A DNA stretch of 64,000 nt from Neisseriaceae bacterium (GCA_027489245.1 JAIYAC010000002.1:124001-188000), one strand, 5' to 3'. Shown: positions 35,064 to 43,376, counted from the stretch's first letter. Notes: generated from the sequence alone by a model not told the origin. Numbers and translations: made by a program.

Positions 35064-35792
35064 TCAGGGTTGGCCGCTGTCCTGGCGGTGCCACGGCTGG
35101 TGGGTTTCGCGGTGCAGGCGCGCGCGGGCGGCATCGCCTGCGTCGCTGTGCTGTAAAAAGGCGTCCAGCGAGGCCTGTGCCGGCCACGGTGCCGGGCTGG
35201 GTTGTAGCTGTGCAATGCGGTCGATACGGAAGTGGCGGTAATCGCCCCGTAGCAGGCACCAGGCGGCCAGGGTCCAGCGGTCGCCCCAGAAAAACAGCCC
35301 CAGCGGTGCCACGTCGCGCAGGGTGGCGTGGCCGGCCTCGTCGCGGTAGTGCAGCTGCAGGCAAGACCGGGCCTCGCAGGCCTGGCGCAGTGCGGGTAGC
35401 CGTGCCAGCGGGTAACTACCCGCCGCGGGGGCAAACAGCGGGGCGGCGGTGAGCCCGGCGCTGCCCAGCACGGCGTGGATCTTGGCCAGCGCGCTGGCGG
35501 CGGCTTGTGCCGTGGCGCTGTCGGCCCAGGCGCTGAGCATGCGCGCGCCCACTTCCAGTGCGGCCAACTCGTCGGTGGCAAAGCTCAGCGGCGGCGGGGT
35601 AAAGCCGGCTTCCAGCCAGTAGCCTTCGCCTGCCTCGCCATTCACCGGTGCGCCGCTGGCCAGCAGATCGGCCATGTCGCGGTACACGGTGCGCTGCGAT
35701 ACCTCCAGCCACTGCGCCAGCTGCGCAGCGGTCGTACGCCGGCGCCCGCGTAGCAGCAGCAGGATCTGCATCAGGCGGTCAGCGCGGCGCAT
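35064..35792 (-). CDS. YafY-type HTH/WYL-domain regulator
   Basis: The 242-residue regulator has an N-terminal winged helix (ADRLMQILLLLRGRRRTTAAQLAQWLEVSQRTVYRDMADL) and a WYL domain (RDVAPLGLFFWGDRWTLAAWCLLRGDYRHFRIDRI). WYL proteins sense ligands, often nucleotides. YafY-type regulators commonly control VOC-family genes, and a VOC gene follows 111 bp downstream on the same strand. Its start overlaps the end of the small HhH gene by 14 nt. Confidence 0.9.
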   Translation of the reverse strand: MRRADRLMQILLLLRGRRRTTAAQLAQWLEVSQRTVYRDMADLLASGAPVNGEAGEGYWLEAGFTPPPLSFATDELAALEVGARMLSAWADSATAQAAASALAKIHAVLGSAGLTAAPLFAPAAGSYPLARLPALRQACEARSCLQLHYRDEAGHATLRDVAPLGLFFWGDRWTLAAWCLLRGDYRHFRIDRIAQLQPSPAPWPAQASLDAFLQHSDAGDAARARLHRETHQPWHRQDSGQP

Positions 35793-36021
35793 CTTGCCCT
35801 GCCAGTGTCAGTATGGCCGCGATGCTGGCCCGTGCTTGCGGGCTGTTTTGCCAGCAGCTGCTGCGCAATAGCCCGGCTATTTGCCGGCAGATGTCTTGTG
35901 CATCGGCCCCGGCTAGCTGCGCTAGCGAGCTATAGCCTAGTTGTTCCAGCCGGCTGATGACGGTAGGGCCCACGCCTTTCAGGGCCAGCATGGCGGCGAG
36001 TTCGTGTGCGGGGAACGGCAT
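35779..36021 (-). CDS. Small helix-hairpin-helix protein
   Basis: The 80-residue protein has a helix-hairpin-helix core, LALKGVGPTVISRLEQLGYSSLAQLAGADAQDI, and a C-terminal helix. The fold usually binds DNA non-specifically and resembles the Cdd1 / TfoX C-terminal type. It is the first gene of a pair with the WYL regulator (14-nt overlap). Confidence 0.75.
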   Translation of the reverse strand: MPFPAHELAAMLALKGVGPTVISRLEQLGYSSLAQLAGADAQDICRQIAGLLRSSCWQNSPQARASIAAILTLAGQDAPR

Positions 36022-36030
36022 GGCGGTCTC

Positions 36031-36510
36031 TTATGTCGCTGTGGTAGCCGGCAGTGTGGCGCCCATGGCACGGGCAATCAAGGCAAAATCATCGGCGCTG
36101 ATTGCCAGGTGCCCATAGCGGAAAGGGTAGCCCCAGCGCGCCGGGTTTTCTATAAATGAAAGCCGATGCAGCAAGGGGCGGATAGCCGCCGGCTGGCCCG
36201 GCAGCCAGTGGATGTCGCGCCGCCACGGTGTAAAGCCTTCGTCCATTGTTACCTGGTACGCCGCGCCATCGGCGACATAGCCCAGTGCGGTGAACTGCTG
36301 GCATGGCTCGCGGCCCTGCAGCGTGCGCACCGGCGAGTAGTACACCAGGCCATCACCGGGCTGCATGCGCGCCAGTGGTGCCTGTTTGCCGTGGCATAGC
36401 TGGGCAAAGCCGCCGGCCAGGCCGCGGCCAACGTGCTGGCTGCAGGCCACGCCTATCCAGTAGCGTGGCGGGCGGGGGGCGATGCCGTCCAGGACGCCCT
36501 GGCGGCTCAT
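36031..36510 (-). CDS. EVE-domain protein (UPF0310)
   Basis: The 159-residue PUA-like protein has the EVE hallmarks RYWIGVACSQHVGRGLAGGFAQLCHGK, PGDGLVYYSP, FTALGYV and a C-terminal LISADDFALIARAMG-like helix. EVE domains bind modified bases or RNA. The start at 36510 overlaps the DUF1801 stop by 4 nt (ATGA), so the two are coupled; a longer open frame upstream is antisense noise. Confidence 0.85.
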   Translation of the reverse strand: MSRQGVLDGIAPRPPRYWIGVACSQHVGRGLAGGFAQLCHGKQAPLARMQPGDGLVYYSPVRTLQGREPCQQFTALGYVADGAAYQVTMDEGFTPWRRDIHWLPGQPAAIRPLLHRLSFIENPARWGYPFRYGHLAISADDFALIARAMGATLPATTAT

Positions 36511-36869
36511 GGGGCTTGCTGCTGCCACGCCGCCTGCAGGTAGGCGGCGACCTGTTTGCGGCCAACCTCGTCCAGGCTGTGCAGCTTGATGTGGCGGCGC
36601 AGCTTGCCGCTGCCTTCCAGTACCTGATGCGGGTCGGCCAGCTGCGCCCCGGCGCTGAATTCCAGCGACACGTGGGCACGGTAGGCAAACAGCCCGCAAA
36701 ACGGCTGCTGGTCGGCAAACAGGATGCCGCCGTATTTGATGTCTTCCTGTATGCCGGGGGCTAACGAAAGGATGTGCTGGCGTACCGCCTGCAGGATGGC
36801 GTGTTGCTGTGGCTGCTGCTGGCTGATATCGAACAGCCATTGCTGTGTGCGAGAAGCGGGGTGTGACAT
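36507..36869 (-). CDS. DUF1801 protein
   Basis: The 120-residue protein has the DUF1801 pattern: IQEDIKYGGILFADQQPFCGLFAYRAHVSLEFSAGAQL and KLRRHIKLHSLDEVGRKQVAAYL. The fold is YdhG/YjbR-like and the function is unknown. The start at 36869 is supported by the normal family N-terminus (SRTQQWLFDISQQQP). It precedes the EVE gene with a 4-nt overlap and follows the VOC gene after 22 bp, so the three may form an operon. Confidence 0.85.
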   Translation of the reverse strand: MSHPASRTQQWLFDISQQQPQQHAILQAVRQHILSLAPGIQEDIKYGGILFADQQPFCGLFAYRAHVSLEFSAGAQLADPHQVLEGSGKLRRHIKLHSLDEVGRKQVAAYLQAAWQQQAP

Positions 36870-36891
36870 GGCAGGTACCTGTAGCCGGGGG

Positions 36892-37248
36892 TCAGGGTTC
36901 GGTGTGCAAGCCGATGATATTGCCTTCGCTGTCGGCAAACAGGCCGATCTGGCCATTGCCATCCGGCAGGGACATTTCGGGCAGCGCAATCCGTCCACCA
37001 TGCTGTGCTGCGCGCGCCAGCACGGTACTGACGTCGGGGCTGCCATCCAGATAAATCCTGGTGCCGTTGGTGCCGGCTTGCAGGCGCGGGCTGGCCATGA
37101 TGCAGCCGCTGCTATCGGGGAAGACGGCGATGCGGTCATCCATGAAGTGTTCTACTTTCAGTTCCACGTGAAACACCTGCTGGTAAAACGCGACAGCACG
37201 GTCAAAGTCGGTAGCGGGGATTTCAAACCAGTGAAGCATAGTGCGCAT
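36892..37248 (-). CDS. VOC-family (glyoxalase-like) protein
   Basis: The 118-residue protein begins MLHWFEIPATDFDRAVAFYQQVFHVEL and ends NGQIGLFADSEGNIIGLH, a glyoxalase/bleomycin-resistance fold. Members of this YdcJ/PhnB-like subgroup are often adjacent to DUF1801 proteins, as here. The substrate is unknown. Codons for VFHVELKVE (about 37161-37174) coincide with a one-mismatch parS core. Confidence 0.87.
   Translation of the reverse strand: MRTMLHWFEIPATDFDRAVAFYQQVFHVELKVEHFMDDRIAVFPDSSGCIMASPRLQAGTNGTRIYLDGSPDVSTVLARAAQHGGRIALPEMSLPDGNGQIGLFADSEGNIIGLHTEP
37161..37174. promoter_or_regulatory. parS-like site, 13 of 14 core bases
   Basis: GTTCCACGTGAAAC differs from the parS core at one base. 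It lies inside the VOC gene. See also 22194, 49326 and 63960. Confidence 0.6.
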
Positions 37249-37302
37249 GGGGTGTCTCCTGACAGGTCAGCCGGCTGGCGGTTGTCAGGCACTATGCCGC
37301 AG

Positions 37303-37330
37303 GCCTGCTGACAGCATTCTGTCAGCAGGC
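37303..37330. promoter_or_regulatory. Perfect 12-bp hairpin upstream of the second TPR-GGDEF gene
   Basis: Arms 37303-37314 and 37319-37330 enclose CATT. There is no T-run and the genes on either side are divergent, so it is more likely an operator or an RNA leader element than a terminator. Confidence 0.4.
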
Positions 37331-37544
37331 TGGTGCTGGCGATTGTGCGGTGGCAAAACGGCAACAGCCGCTGGTGTGGCGGCGCGCCATTTACCGGCGT
37401 GCTTTTTGCTTTTGCACTAAAGCGCGGCGCACTGGGTATCATCACCCGCTGCGCACACGCCCGGCAGGGTGGCGATACGCTGCAGGCACCATGGCTAACT
37501 GGCTAAATAAGGAAAACATTTTCTGACTATGTGTGGCTCCCGAC

Positions 37545-39263
37545 ATGCTCACCGTCATGAGTAAACCCGCCTCCACGCGCCAAGGCATGGCGCTACGGCG
37601 GCGCATCGCCCTGGCGCTGCGTCGCTCGCGGCACTGCCAGGACAACGGCCAGCACCAGGCCGGCGTGCAGGCCGCCGAGGAAGCTTTATTGTTGTGCGAG
37701 CTGCCGCAGCACCGCCTGCCATGGCAGCAGGCCATGGTGCAGCTGGCTTTGCACCAGTTCCGCATGGGCCATTTTGCCGATGCGGTGCGTAGTGGGCTGG
37801 AGGTAGCGGCGACGCTGGATTTTGGCGCCGATGCCACCCTGCGTGCCGAGGTCTTGTGCGTGGTGGCCATTGCCTGCAACGAAATGGGCCTGATGCAGGA
37901 CGGGCTGAAATACGCACTGGAAGCGTTGGCGGCCGCGCGTACCAGCAACGATACCGTGCAGACCATCAACGCCCTGAACCGTGCCGGTGTGTGTACTTAT
38001 GGTGCCTTGGGCGATATGGAGCAAGGCGAGCAGCTACTGCGCCAGGCCGCCGAGCAGGCCCGGCTGGCAGACCTGCCGGTCTTGCTGTTCGCCGCGCGTA
38101 ACAATCTGGGCACCCTGTACAGTAGCGAGGCGCGCAAACAGCTGAAGCTGGGCAAGCAAGCCCGGGCGCACCACCTGTTGCACAGTGCGTTGGCGCATTA
38201 CCGTGATGCATGGCAAAGCGTGGCCCATGTCGGCAACCGCCATCAGTGGGCCATGCTGCAAACCAATCTGGCCGAAGCGTATGTCGACCTGGGCGAGTTC
38301 GACCACGCCCGTGCCGCGCTGGGCGAGCTGCGCCAGGCGCTGGCCGGCAGCGACTTTCACTCGCTGCAGCGTAATGCCGACCTGATCGAAGCCACCCTGC
38401 TGCAACGCAGCGGCCAGGTCGCCGAGGCCGTGGCGGCGCTGCAGCAGATGCTGGCACTGCCGGGCAATATGATCGAGTTCGACATGCGCCACTTTGCGCA
38501 GGAAGAGCTGTACCGGCTGTACAAAGCCAGCGGCCAGTTCGAGCTGGCGCTGGCCCAGCTGGAGGCCATACGCCACAGCGAGCAAGAACAAAACGCACAG
38601 CGCAGCAGCACACAGGGCTGGGCCATTCGCAAAGAGCTGGAAATCACCAGCGTACAGCTGGCGGCCGAGCGCGAGCGGCTGCAGGCCGAGCGCGAACGCT
38701 TGCGCGCGGCACAGCTGGAAGCCGAAAAAGTCGTTACCGAGGCGCGCATGAGCGAGCTGGAGCAAGCGGTGCTGATCGACCCGCTCACCGGGGTGGGTAA
38801 CCGCCGCTGCCTGGACCAGGAAGGCCCGGCCAGGTTGGCCGCATTGGGTCAGCAGCTGCACGGCATGGCGGTGGTGGTGGTAGACCTGGACCATTTCAAA
38901 TCCATCAACGACCGCTTTGGTCACGAAATCGGCGATGAAGTGCTGAAAAAAGTGGCGCAGATCATGGTGTTGCGTACCCGTGGCAGCGATCTGACCGTGC
39001 GCTTTGGCGGCGAAGAGTTTGTGCTGCTCTTGATGGAGCAGTCGCTGGAAAGTGCGCTGGCCTGTTGCGAGCGCCTGCGCCTGGCCATCCTGGATTACAG
39101 CTGGCACGAGGTACACCCCTTGCTGCACGTGACGGCCAGCTTTGGCGTGCACTGGTGCCACGCGCCGCAGCCGTGGACGCAGGCGCTGCGCCAGGCCGAC
39201 TTGGCGCTCTACCAGGCCAAACGCTACGGGCGTAACCGCCTGCAGCTGGCCAGCCCGGGCTAG
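37545..39263 (+). CDS. TPR-domain diguanylate cyclase (GGDEF), second copy
   Basis: The 572-residue cytosolic protein has TPR-like helical repeats over the first 370 residues, a long charged coiled coil (AAERERLQAERERLRAAQLEAEKV) and a GGDEF domain. The active site GGEEF starts at residue 488, with an RGSD inhibitory site five residues upstream. It resembles the protein at 32819 in architecture but not closely in the repeats. The start is uncertain: GTG 37533, ATG 37545 and ATG 37557 are all in frame and none has a good ribosome-binding site. Confidence 0.88.
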   Translation: MLTVMSKPASTRQGMALRRRIALALRRSRHCQDNGQHQAGVQAAEEALLLCELPQHRLPWQQAMVQLALHQFRMGHFADAVRSGLEVAATLDFGADATLRAEVLCVVAIACNEMGLMQDGLKYALEALAAARTSNDTVQTINALNRAGVCTYGALGDMEQGEQLLRQAAEQARLADLPVLLFAARNNLGTLYSSEARKQLKLGKQARAHHLLHSALAHYRDAWQSVAHVGNRHQWAMLQTNLAEAYVDLGEFDHARAALGELRQALAGSDFHSLQRNADLIEATLLQRSGQVAEAVAALQQMLALPGNMIEFDMRHFAQEELYRLYKASGQFELALAQLEAIRHSEQEQNAQRSSTQGWAIRKELEITSVQLAAERERLQAERERLRAAQLEAEKVVTEARMSELEQAVLIDPLTGVGNRRCLDQEGPARLAALGQQLHGMAVVVVDLDHFKSINDRFGHEIGDEVLKKVAQIMVLRTRGSDLTVRFGGEEFVLLLMEQSLESALACCERLRLAILDYSWHEVHPLLHVTASFGVHWCHAPQPWTQALRQADLALYQAKRYGRNRLQLASPG

Positions 39264-39280
39264 CGCTGTAGGGTGTCACT

Positions 39281-39313
39281 GCAAAAAGCCGCCTGTGAAA
39301 GGCGGCTTTTTGC
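39281..39313. terminator. Bidirectional terminator, 13-bp stem with A- and T-runs
   Basis: GCAAAAAGCCGCC pairs perfectly with GGCGGCTTTTTGC over a 7-base loop, serving the GGDEF gene and the convergent MbnPH operon. Confidence 0.9.
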
Positions 39314-39323
39314 TGGTGCCGCA

Positions 39324-40508
39324 TCAGGGCAGCAGGCTGAACTGATGCTGCCAGCGCAGCAGCCAGCGCTGGCGCGAGCGCGCGTCGGTTTGGTCTTCCT
39401 GCCATTCCAGCGACACCTGCTGGTGTTTCGCCGGTTGCCAGCGCAGGCGCACGCCGATCGCTTCGGGCTGATGCTGGCTGCTGCTGATACTGGCCTCTGT
39501 GGCCAGTATCGCGGCATTGGTGCCGGTGAGTGTGTGCTGCACACGCAGGCGCTCGTAGCGGAGGCTGGCGTCCACCCCGGCCAGGAGCGGTGCCGGCGTC
39601 GCGGCTTCCACGGCTAGCCAGTCGGTACGGCCGTCGTAGTCTACCTGCCCGGTAGGGCTGCCCAGTTTGCCTTGCTCCTGCCGGCTGCCTACCGCACCGC
39701 GCAGGGTCACGCCGTAGAGTTGGCCGCGTGCGGCCAACTCCAGCCACTGGCCCTCGCCATTCAGGCACGCCAGCGTGTACTGGCAGCCGCTGCTACCACC
39801 ATGACTGTGGCTGTGGCCGTCGCCAGCCAGGGCGTTCTGGCGGCTGACGCGTGGCGTGTCGGCAGCGGTCAGGCCCAGTTGCAGCGGGCCCAAGTCTTGT
39901 TCCAGCGCCAGCAGCCACAGGCCAGCCTGTGCGCCGCTGCGGCGGGTGCCGGGGTTGCTTTCGCCGCGCAGTGCCGACAGCGTCAGGCGGCGGCCAGGCT
40001 GTTGCAGCTGCAGGGCCAGGCCGCTGTCGTGCCAGTGGTCGTGGCCGCCGGTGAGCAGGGTATCGCGCAGGCTGCTGCGCCCCCATTCGTCGGCAGCCAG
40101 GGCCTGTGCCGGGCTAAAGCGGCCAGCTTGCAGCGCCAGGCTGCCGGGCATGGCGGCCCAGCGCAGCCAGGCCTGGTCGTTGGCCAGCTGTTCGCGCTCG
40201 CGGTCGTAGCTGACTGCCCACTGTGTTTGCAGGCCGGGCAGCCAGCGCGCTTGCCAGGCTAGCGTGCTGCGGTCGGCATTCAGCTCGCGCAGGCTGGCGG
40301 CAGCCGGGTGGTCGATTTGCACGAGTGCGGCCGGGGCGGTACGGCTGCCGCGGCCCTGGCGCAGGTCCAGGTCTAGCGTGAGCTGCTGGGCCGGGGCCGC
40401 GCTATCGGTATCGTCAGCGTGGCTAACGCTGTCGTGCGCCCAGCTACCGGTGCTACTGGCCAGCAGGGAAAGGATTGCTAAAGCGCGGGCTGGTGAGGAG
40501 TGTGTCAT
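39324..40508 (-). CDS. His-rich outer-membrane beta-barrel protein of the MbnP/MbnH operon
   Basis: The 394-residue product has a signal peptide ending in SWAHD, then alternating amphipathic strands (TLDLDLRQG, LAWQARWLPGLQTQWAVSYD) and a C-terminal strand ending in an aromatic-rich WLLRWQHQFSLLP, typical of outer-membrane barrels. His clusters (GGHDHWHD and GDGHSHSHGG) suggest metal contact. It overlaps the end of the MbnH gene by 56 nt, so translation is coupled. The family is not one I can name; it probably passes or senses the metal or product handled by MbnP/MbnH. Confidence 0.8.
   Translation of the reverse strand: MTHSSPARALAILSLLASSTGSWAHDSVSHADDTDSAAPAQQLTLDLDLRQGRGSRTAPAALVQIDHPAAASLRELNADRSTLAWQARWLPGLQTQWAVSYDREREQLANDQAWLRWAAMPGSLALQAGRFSPAQALAADEWGRSSLRDTLLTGGHDHWHDSGLALQLQQPGRRLTLSALRGESNPGTRRSGAQAGLWLLALEQDLGPLQLGLTAADTPRVSRQNALAGDGHSHSHGGSSGCQYTLACLNGEGQWLELAARGQLYGVTLRGAVGSRQEQGKLGSPTGQVDYDGRTDWLAVEAATPAPLLAGVDASLRYERLRVQHTLTGTNAAILATEASISSSQHQPEAIGVRLRWQPAKHQQVSLEWQEDQTDARSRQRWLLRWQHQFSLLP
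39719..39738. repeat. Inverted pair of the GCGGCCAAC repeat inside a coding region
   Basis: GTTGGCCGC (39719-39727) and GCGGCCAAC (39730-39738) are separated by two bases within the beta-barrel gene, encoding part of the ELAARGQLYG segment. Confidence 0.85.
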
Positions 40509-41625
40509 CGGTAAGGGTCTTCAAAAAGGCAATGATGTCCTGCTTGTCCTGGGCGCTCAGGTTGATGCGCGTGATCAGGTCGCTTTTGTACGGGTTCAGG
40601 CGGCCATCGCCAGCGTGCGGGCCACTGCTGATGTTGCGCCCGCCTGCGGCGTAGAAATCCAGTACTTCTTCCAGCGTGGCGATGCTGCCGTCGTGCATAT
40701 AGGGCGCCGTGTTGGCGATATTGCGCAGGCTGGAGGCGCGGAAGGCGCCCATGTCGGCCGGCAGGCTGGTGAACTCGAACAGGCCACGGTTGGGGAAAGG
40801 AAAGCCGCCTTGGCCGTCGATGTTGTACAGGCCGGTGTTATGGAAGGCGCGTTTGACCTCCGGGCTGCCCTGGTGGTTGGTCTGGTCGTTGAAGTTGAAG
40901 CTGCCGTGGCAGTGGAAGCACTCGGCGGTTTCACCCATGAACAGCTGCATGCCGCGCAGCTCTTCGGCGCTGAGGACGGCTTTTTTCTGCAGGTAGCGGT
41001 CGTATTTGCTGTCAAAGCTGAGCAGGCCGCGCTGGAACGTGGCAATGGCTTTGATGATGTTCGGGAAGCTGATCGGCTCACCATGACTGCCGAATACCTC
41101 CGCAAAGCGCTGGCGGTAGCCGGTGTCGGCCTTGAGGCGTGCCAGCACGGCGTCTTTGTTGTTGTCGTTAACACCCATTTCCACAGGGCTATCGCCGAAC
41201 AAGGGCACTTCCATCTGGCGCTCCAGCGTTACCAGCGCGGGGTTGGCCCAGGTATAGGTGCTGTGCCAGGCACTGTTGGCCAGGTGCTGGGCGTTGCGAT
41301 GGGTCAGCTCGCCAGTACTGCCGGGTGATACCGCCAGGCCGTCGGTGAAGGCCTTGTTCTGGTGGTGGCAGCTGGCGCAGCTTTGCGTACCGTTACCGGA
41401 CAGGCGCTTGTCGTAGAACAGCTGGCGGCCTAGCTGGAACTTGGCTTCGCTCATCGGGTTGTCCGCGGGCACTACCGGGGTGGGCACGTCAGCGGGCAGG
41501 TTCCATTGCCAGGCGGTCGTGTTACGGGAGGGGTCGTTGGTGGTGGTGCCGCCGCCGGCACCGCCACCGCCCAGGCAGCCGCTGAGCAGGGCTGCACTTG
41601 CCAGGACGGTGAGGGTGTTGCGCAT
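40453..41625 (-). CDS. mbnH: MbnH-type di-haem cytochrome c peroxidase-like lipoprotein
   Basis: The 390-residue protein has a lipobox (LLSGC, Cys17) and a Gly-rich linker, then two c-type haem sites, CASCH at 83-87 and CFHCH at 236-240. The rest follows the bacterial di-haem peroxidase fold (FYDKRLSGNGTQSCASCHH, APYMHDGSIATLEEVLDFYAAGG). MbnH enzymes use a high-valent di-haem state to convert a Trp of the partner MbnP to kynurenine. It lies between the MbnP gene (2-nt gap) and the beta-barrel gene (56-nt overlap). Confidence 0.92.
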   Translation of the reverse strand: MRNTLTVLASAALLSGCLGGGGAGGGTTTNDPSRNTTAWQWNLPADVPTPVVPADNPMSEAKFQLGRQLFYDKRLSGNGTQSCASCHHQNKAFTDGLAVSPGSTGELTHRNAQHLANSAWHSTYTWANPALVTLERQMEVPLFGDSPVEMGVNDNNKDAVLARLKADTGYRQRFAEVFGSHGEPISFPNIIKAIATFQRGLLSFDSKYDRYLQKKAVLSAEELRGMQLFMGETAECFHCHGSFNFNDQTNHQGSPEVKRAFHNTGLYNIDGQGGFPFPNRGLFEFTSLPADMGAFRASSLRNIANTAPYMHDGSIATLEEVLDFYAAGGRNISSGPHAGDGRLNPYKSDLITRINLSAQDKQDIIAFLKTLTDDTLLTSPRFSNPFPAGQ

Positions 41626-41627
41626 GG

Positions 41628-42635
41628 TTACAGCGCCTCTACACGGAACAGGTTCTGGTTGCTGCCGTCGCCCTTGGGTTTGCCGGCATCGCCGTGGCCG
41701 GGTGCGCTCTCGGTCAGGTTCAGGTCAAACTGTTTGAAGATGGCAGCACATTCCGGGTCGGTTGTGCCGGCCATGCAGCCAGACGAGCCGCCCAGGTCTT
41801 TGCTCAGGTCGCTTTCGCTGAACAGTTTGGCCAGGTCGAGCACGACTTGCTGGGTGGCGGGGTTGAACGCCGGAAGCTTGATGGTGGCGCGGTTTGCGTT
41901 GGTGCAGCTGACGCTTTCGCCGTTAACCGGGTTGCCGGCGCAGCCGGTAGAGCCCATGTGCAGCATCCAGAAGGTAAGCGTCGATGCCGCCTTGTAGTTG
42001 GCGTCGCCCGGGTTGCCTACTGCGGGGCGGGTGATGCCGCCTTGTGGTACCAGCTCGATACGGCTGAAGCGGCGGCCGGCCTGCCAGCTCCAGGACATGC
42101 CTGCCAGGTTAAGGGGGGCCGGGGCCACGTCGTAGCTGCTGTGGTTCAGCGATACGGTTTTGCCTTCGCTGTCCAATGCCGCCACCGGTACGCCCATCTC
42201 GAACTGGATGCCGGTGTAGGTGCCTGCCGGTACTTTGCCGGTGACCACTTTGTTCATGCTTGGCGTGCCGTAGCCGCAACCTTGCGTACCGCCAGTGCCA
42301 TCTTCAAAGTCCAGCAGCGCCGTGTTCAGGTATTGCCACTGGTTCTGGTCCAGTTTCAGTTCGGTGGCGTTGCCCTGGCTGTCTATCAGGTTGACCTTGC
42401 TGATGTAAAAACGGGCATCGGCAACGGTAGCGTTGCTGTTGCTGGTACCCAGCTGGGTCAGGGTGGACTGGCAAGTCACTGCCTGGTTGCCTGCCTTCAT
42501 GGCAAAGCGAACGCTCACGGCCTGGCTATTGTCTGTTGTGCTGGTAGCCGTTGCTGCGCCGCCGCCACCGCCGCCCAGCAGGCAGGCGCTCAGCAAAAGT
42601 GGTAGTGGGGCCAGCGGGAGCAGGTTTGTACGCAT
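41628..42635 (-). CDS. mbnP: MbnP-family metal-binding lipoprotein (metallo-mystery pair)
   Basis: The 335-residue product has a lipobox (LLSAC, Cys18) and a Gly-rich tether. The MbnP core follows: FAMKAGNQAVTC, ADARFYISKVNLID, the conserved NQWQYLNTALLDFEDGTG with Trp100, then PAGTYTGIQFEMGVP and SWSWQAGRRF. Six cysteines (55, 120, 232, 244, 287, 296) cover the four-Cys motif that gives the family its name. Known MbnP binds copper and has a Trp-derived kynurenine made by MbnH. First gene of a three-gene operon; tandem dyads lie upstream. No methanobactin biosynthesis genes are nearby. Confidence 0.93.
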   Translation of the reverse strand: MRTNLLPLAPLPLLLSACLLGGGGGGAATATSTTDNSQAVSVRFAMKAGNQAVTCQSTLTQLGTSNSNATVADARFYISKVNLIDSQGNATELKLDQNQWQYLNTALLDFEDGTGGTQGCGYGTPSMNKVVTGKVPAGTYTGIQFEMGVPVAALDSEGKTVSLNHSSYDVAPAPLNLAGMSWSWQAGRRFSRIELVPQGGITRPAVGNPGDANYKAASTLTFWMLHMGSTGCAGNPVNGESVSCTNANRATIKLPAFNPATQQVVLDLAKLFSESDLSKDLGGSSGCMAGTTDPECAAIFKQFDLNLTESAPGHGDAGKPKGDGSNQNLFRVEAL

Positions 42636-42703
42636 GTTGTGGTTCTCTCTTGTATCGATATTGAAACAAAAGGGAATTATCCAGAAACATGACGTATTGA
42701 TAG

Positions 42704-42741
42704 TGCGGCAAATTGTCGCATTGCTGCGGCGATTTGCCGCA
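42704..42741. promoter_or_regulatory. Two tandem 17-bp dyads upstream of mbnP
   Basis: Site 1 is TGCGGCA-N3-TGTCGCA (42704-42720) and site 2 is TGCGGCG-N3-TGCCGCA (42725-42741), with one mismatch each. The outer arms also form a perfect 10-bp pair. The 21-base repeat period puts both on one face of the helix, as expected for a dimeric repressor or metal sensor. Confidence 0.65.
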
Positions 42742-42774
42742 AAAACAGCGGCTATTTGACCAATATCAGGTGGA

Positions 42775-43263
42775 TTACACCCCGGTTATCCGCTTTTCCA
42801 TCATCAGGTAGGGGGTGCCACCCAGGCCGGACTGGGCAAAGCCCTCGCCCTGGTACAGGCTGCGGCCAACGTGGTTGTCGGCGCGGACTTCCAGCGTGAC
42901 TTTGGCGCAGCCGCGGGCGCGGGCGGCGGCCTCTACCGCCTGCATCAGCGCCCGGCCCAGCCCCAGGCCGCGCGCGGCGGGCAGTACGGACAGGTCGTGC
43001 AGATTGCACACCGGGGCAGCATAAAAGCTGGAAAACCCCAGCACACACAGCGCATGGCCTACCGGCTGGCCACCCTGCTCGGCAATCAGGGCAAACAGGC
43101 CGGGGTGCTGCGCCAGCGCGGCGGGCAGCTGCTGCCGGGCGTGCGGGGACAGCCCTTCGCCACCGCCCATGGCATCGCGGGCGTAGGCGTCGGTCAGCTG
43201 CATCAGCAGCTGGCAGTCACCGGCGTCGGCCAGGTTGGCCGCACGAATAGCCAGGGTGCTCAT
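42775..43263 (-). CDS. GNAT N-acetyltransferase
   Basis: The 162-residue acetyltransferase has IRAANLADAGDCQLLMQLTDAYARDAMGG at the start, HDLSVLPAARGLGLGRALMQAVEAAARARGC (acetyl-CoA loop) and NHVGRSLYQGEGF near the end. The substrate is unknown. It overlaps the lptM stop by 4 nt (ATGA), in the position where lysA often follows lptM in related bacteria. Confidence 0.9.
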   Translation of the reverse strand: MSTLAIRAANLADAGDCQLLMQLTDAYARDAMGGGEGLSPHARQQLPAALAQHPGLFALIAEQGGQPVGHALCVLGFSSFYAAPVCNLHDLSVLPAARGLGLGRALMQAVEAAARARGCAKVTLEVRADNHVGRSLYQGEGFAQSGLGGTPYLMMEKRITGV

Positions 43264-43376
43264 GGCGCGCTGCTCGCCGCTGGCGGGGTGGTGTTTTTGG
43301 GCAGATACAGCGGGCCTTTGTAGCCGCAGGCAGTGACTGTCAGGGACAGCAGGGCAAGCAGGAGTGCAGTACGCAT
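43260..43376 (-). CDS. lptM: LPS translocon maturation chaperone LptM (YifL-type lipoprotein)
   Basis: The 38-residue lipoprotein has a lipobox (LTVTACGYKGPLYLP). The CGYKGPLYLP block after the Cys is the LptM/YifL signature; the protein helps assemble the LptDE outer-membrane translocon. It is divergent from cyaY, an arrangement conserved in many proteobacteria. The start at 43376 fits the signal peptide. Confidence 0.9.
   Translation of the reverse strand: MRTALLLALLSLTVTACGYKGPLYLPKNTTPPAASSAP

Noticed and set aside
36031..36840. Longer 269-codon version of the EVE-domain gene
   Set aside because: The first 110 codons overlap the DUF1801 gene in another frame and are Arg/Pro-rich noise; the ATG at 36510 with ATGA overlap is the natural start.
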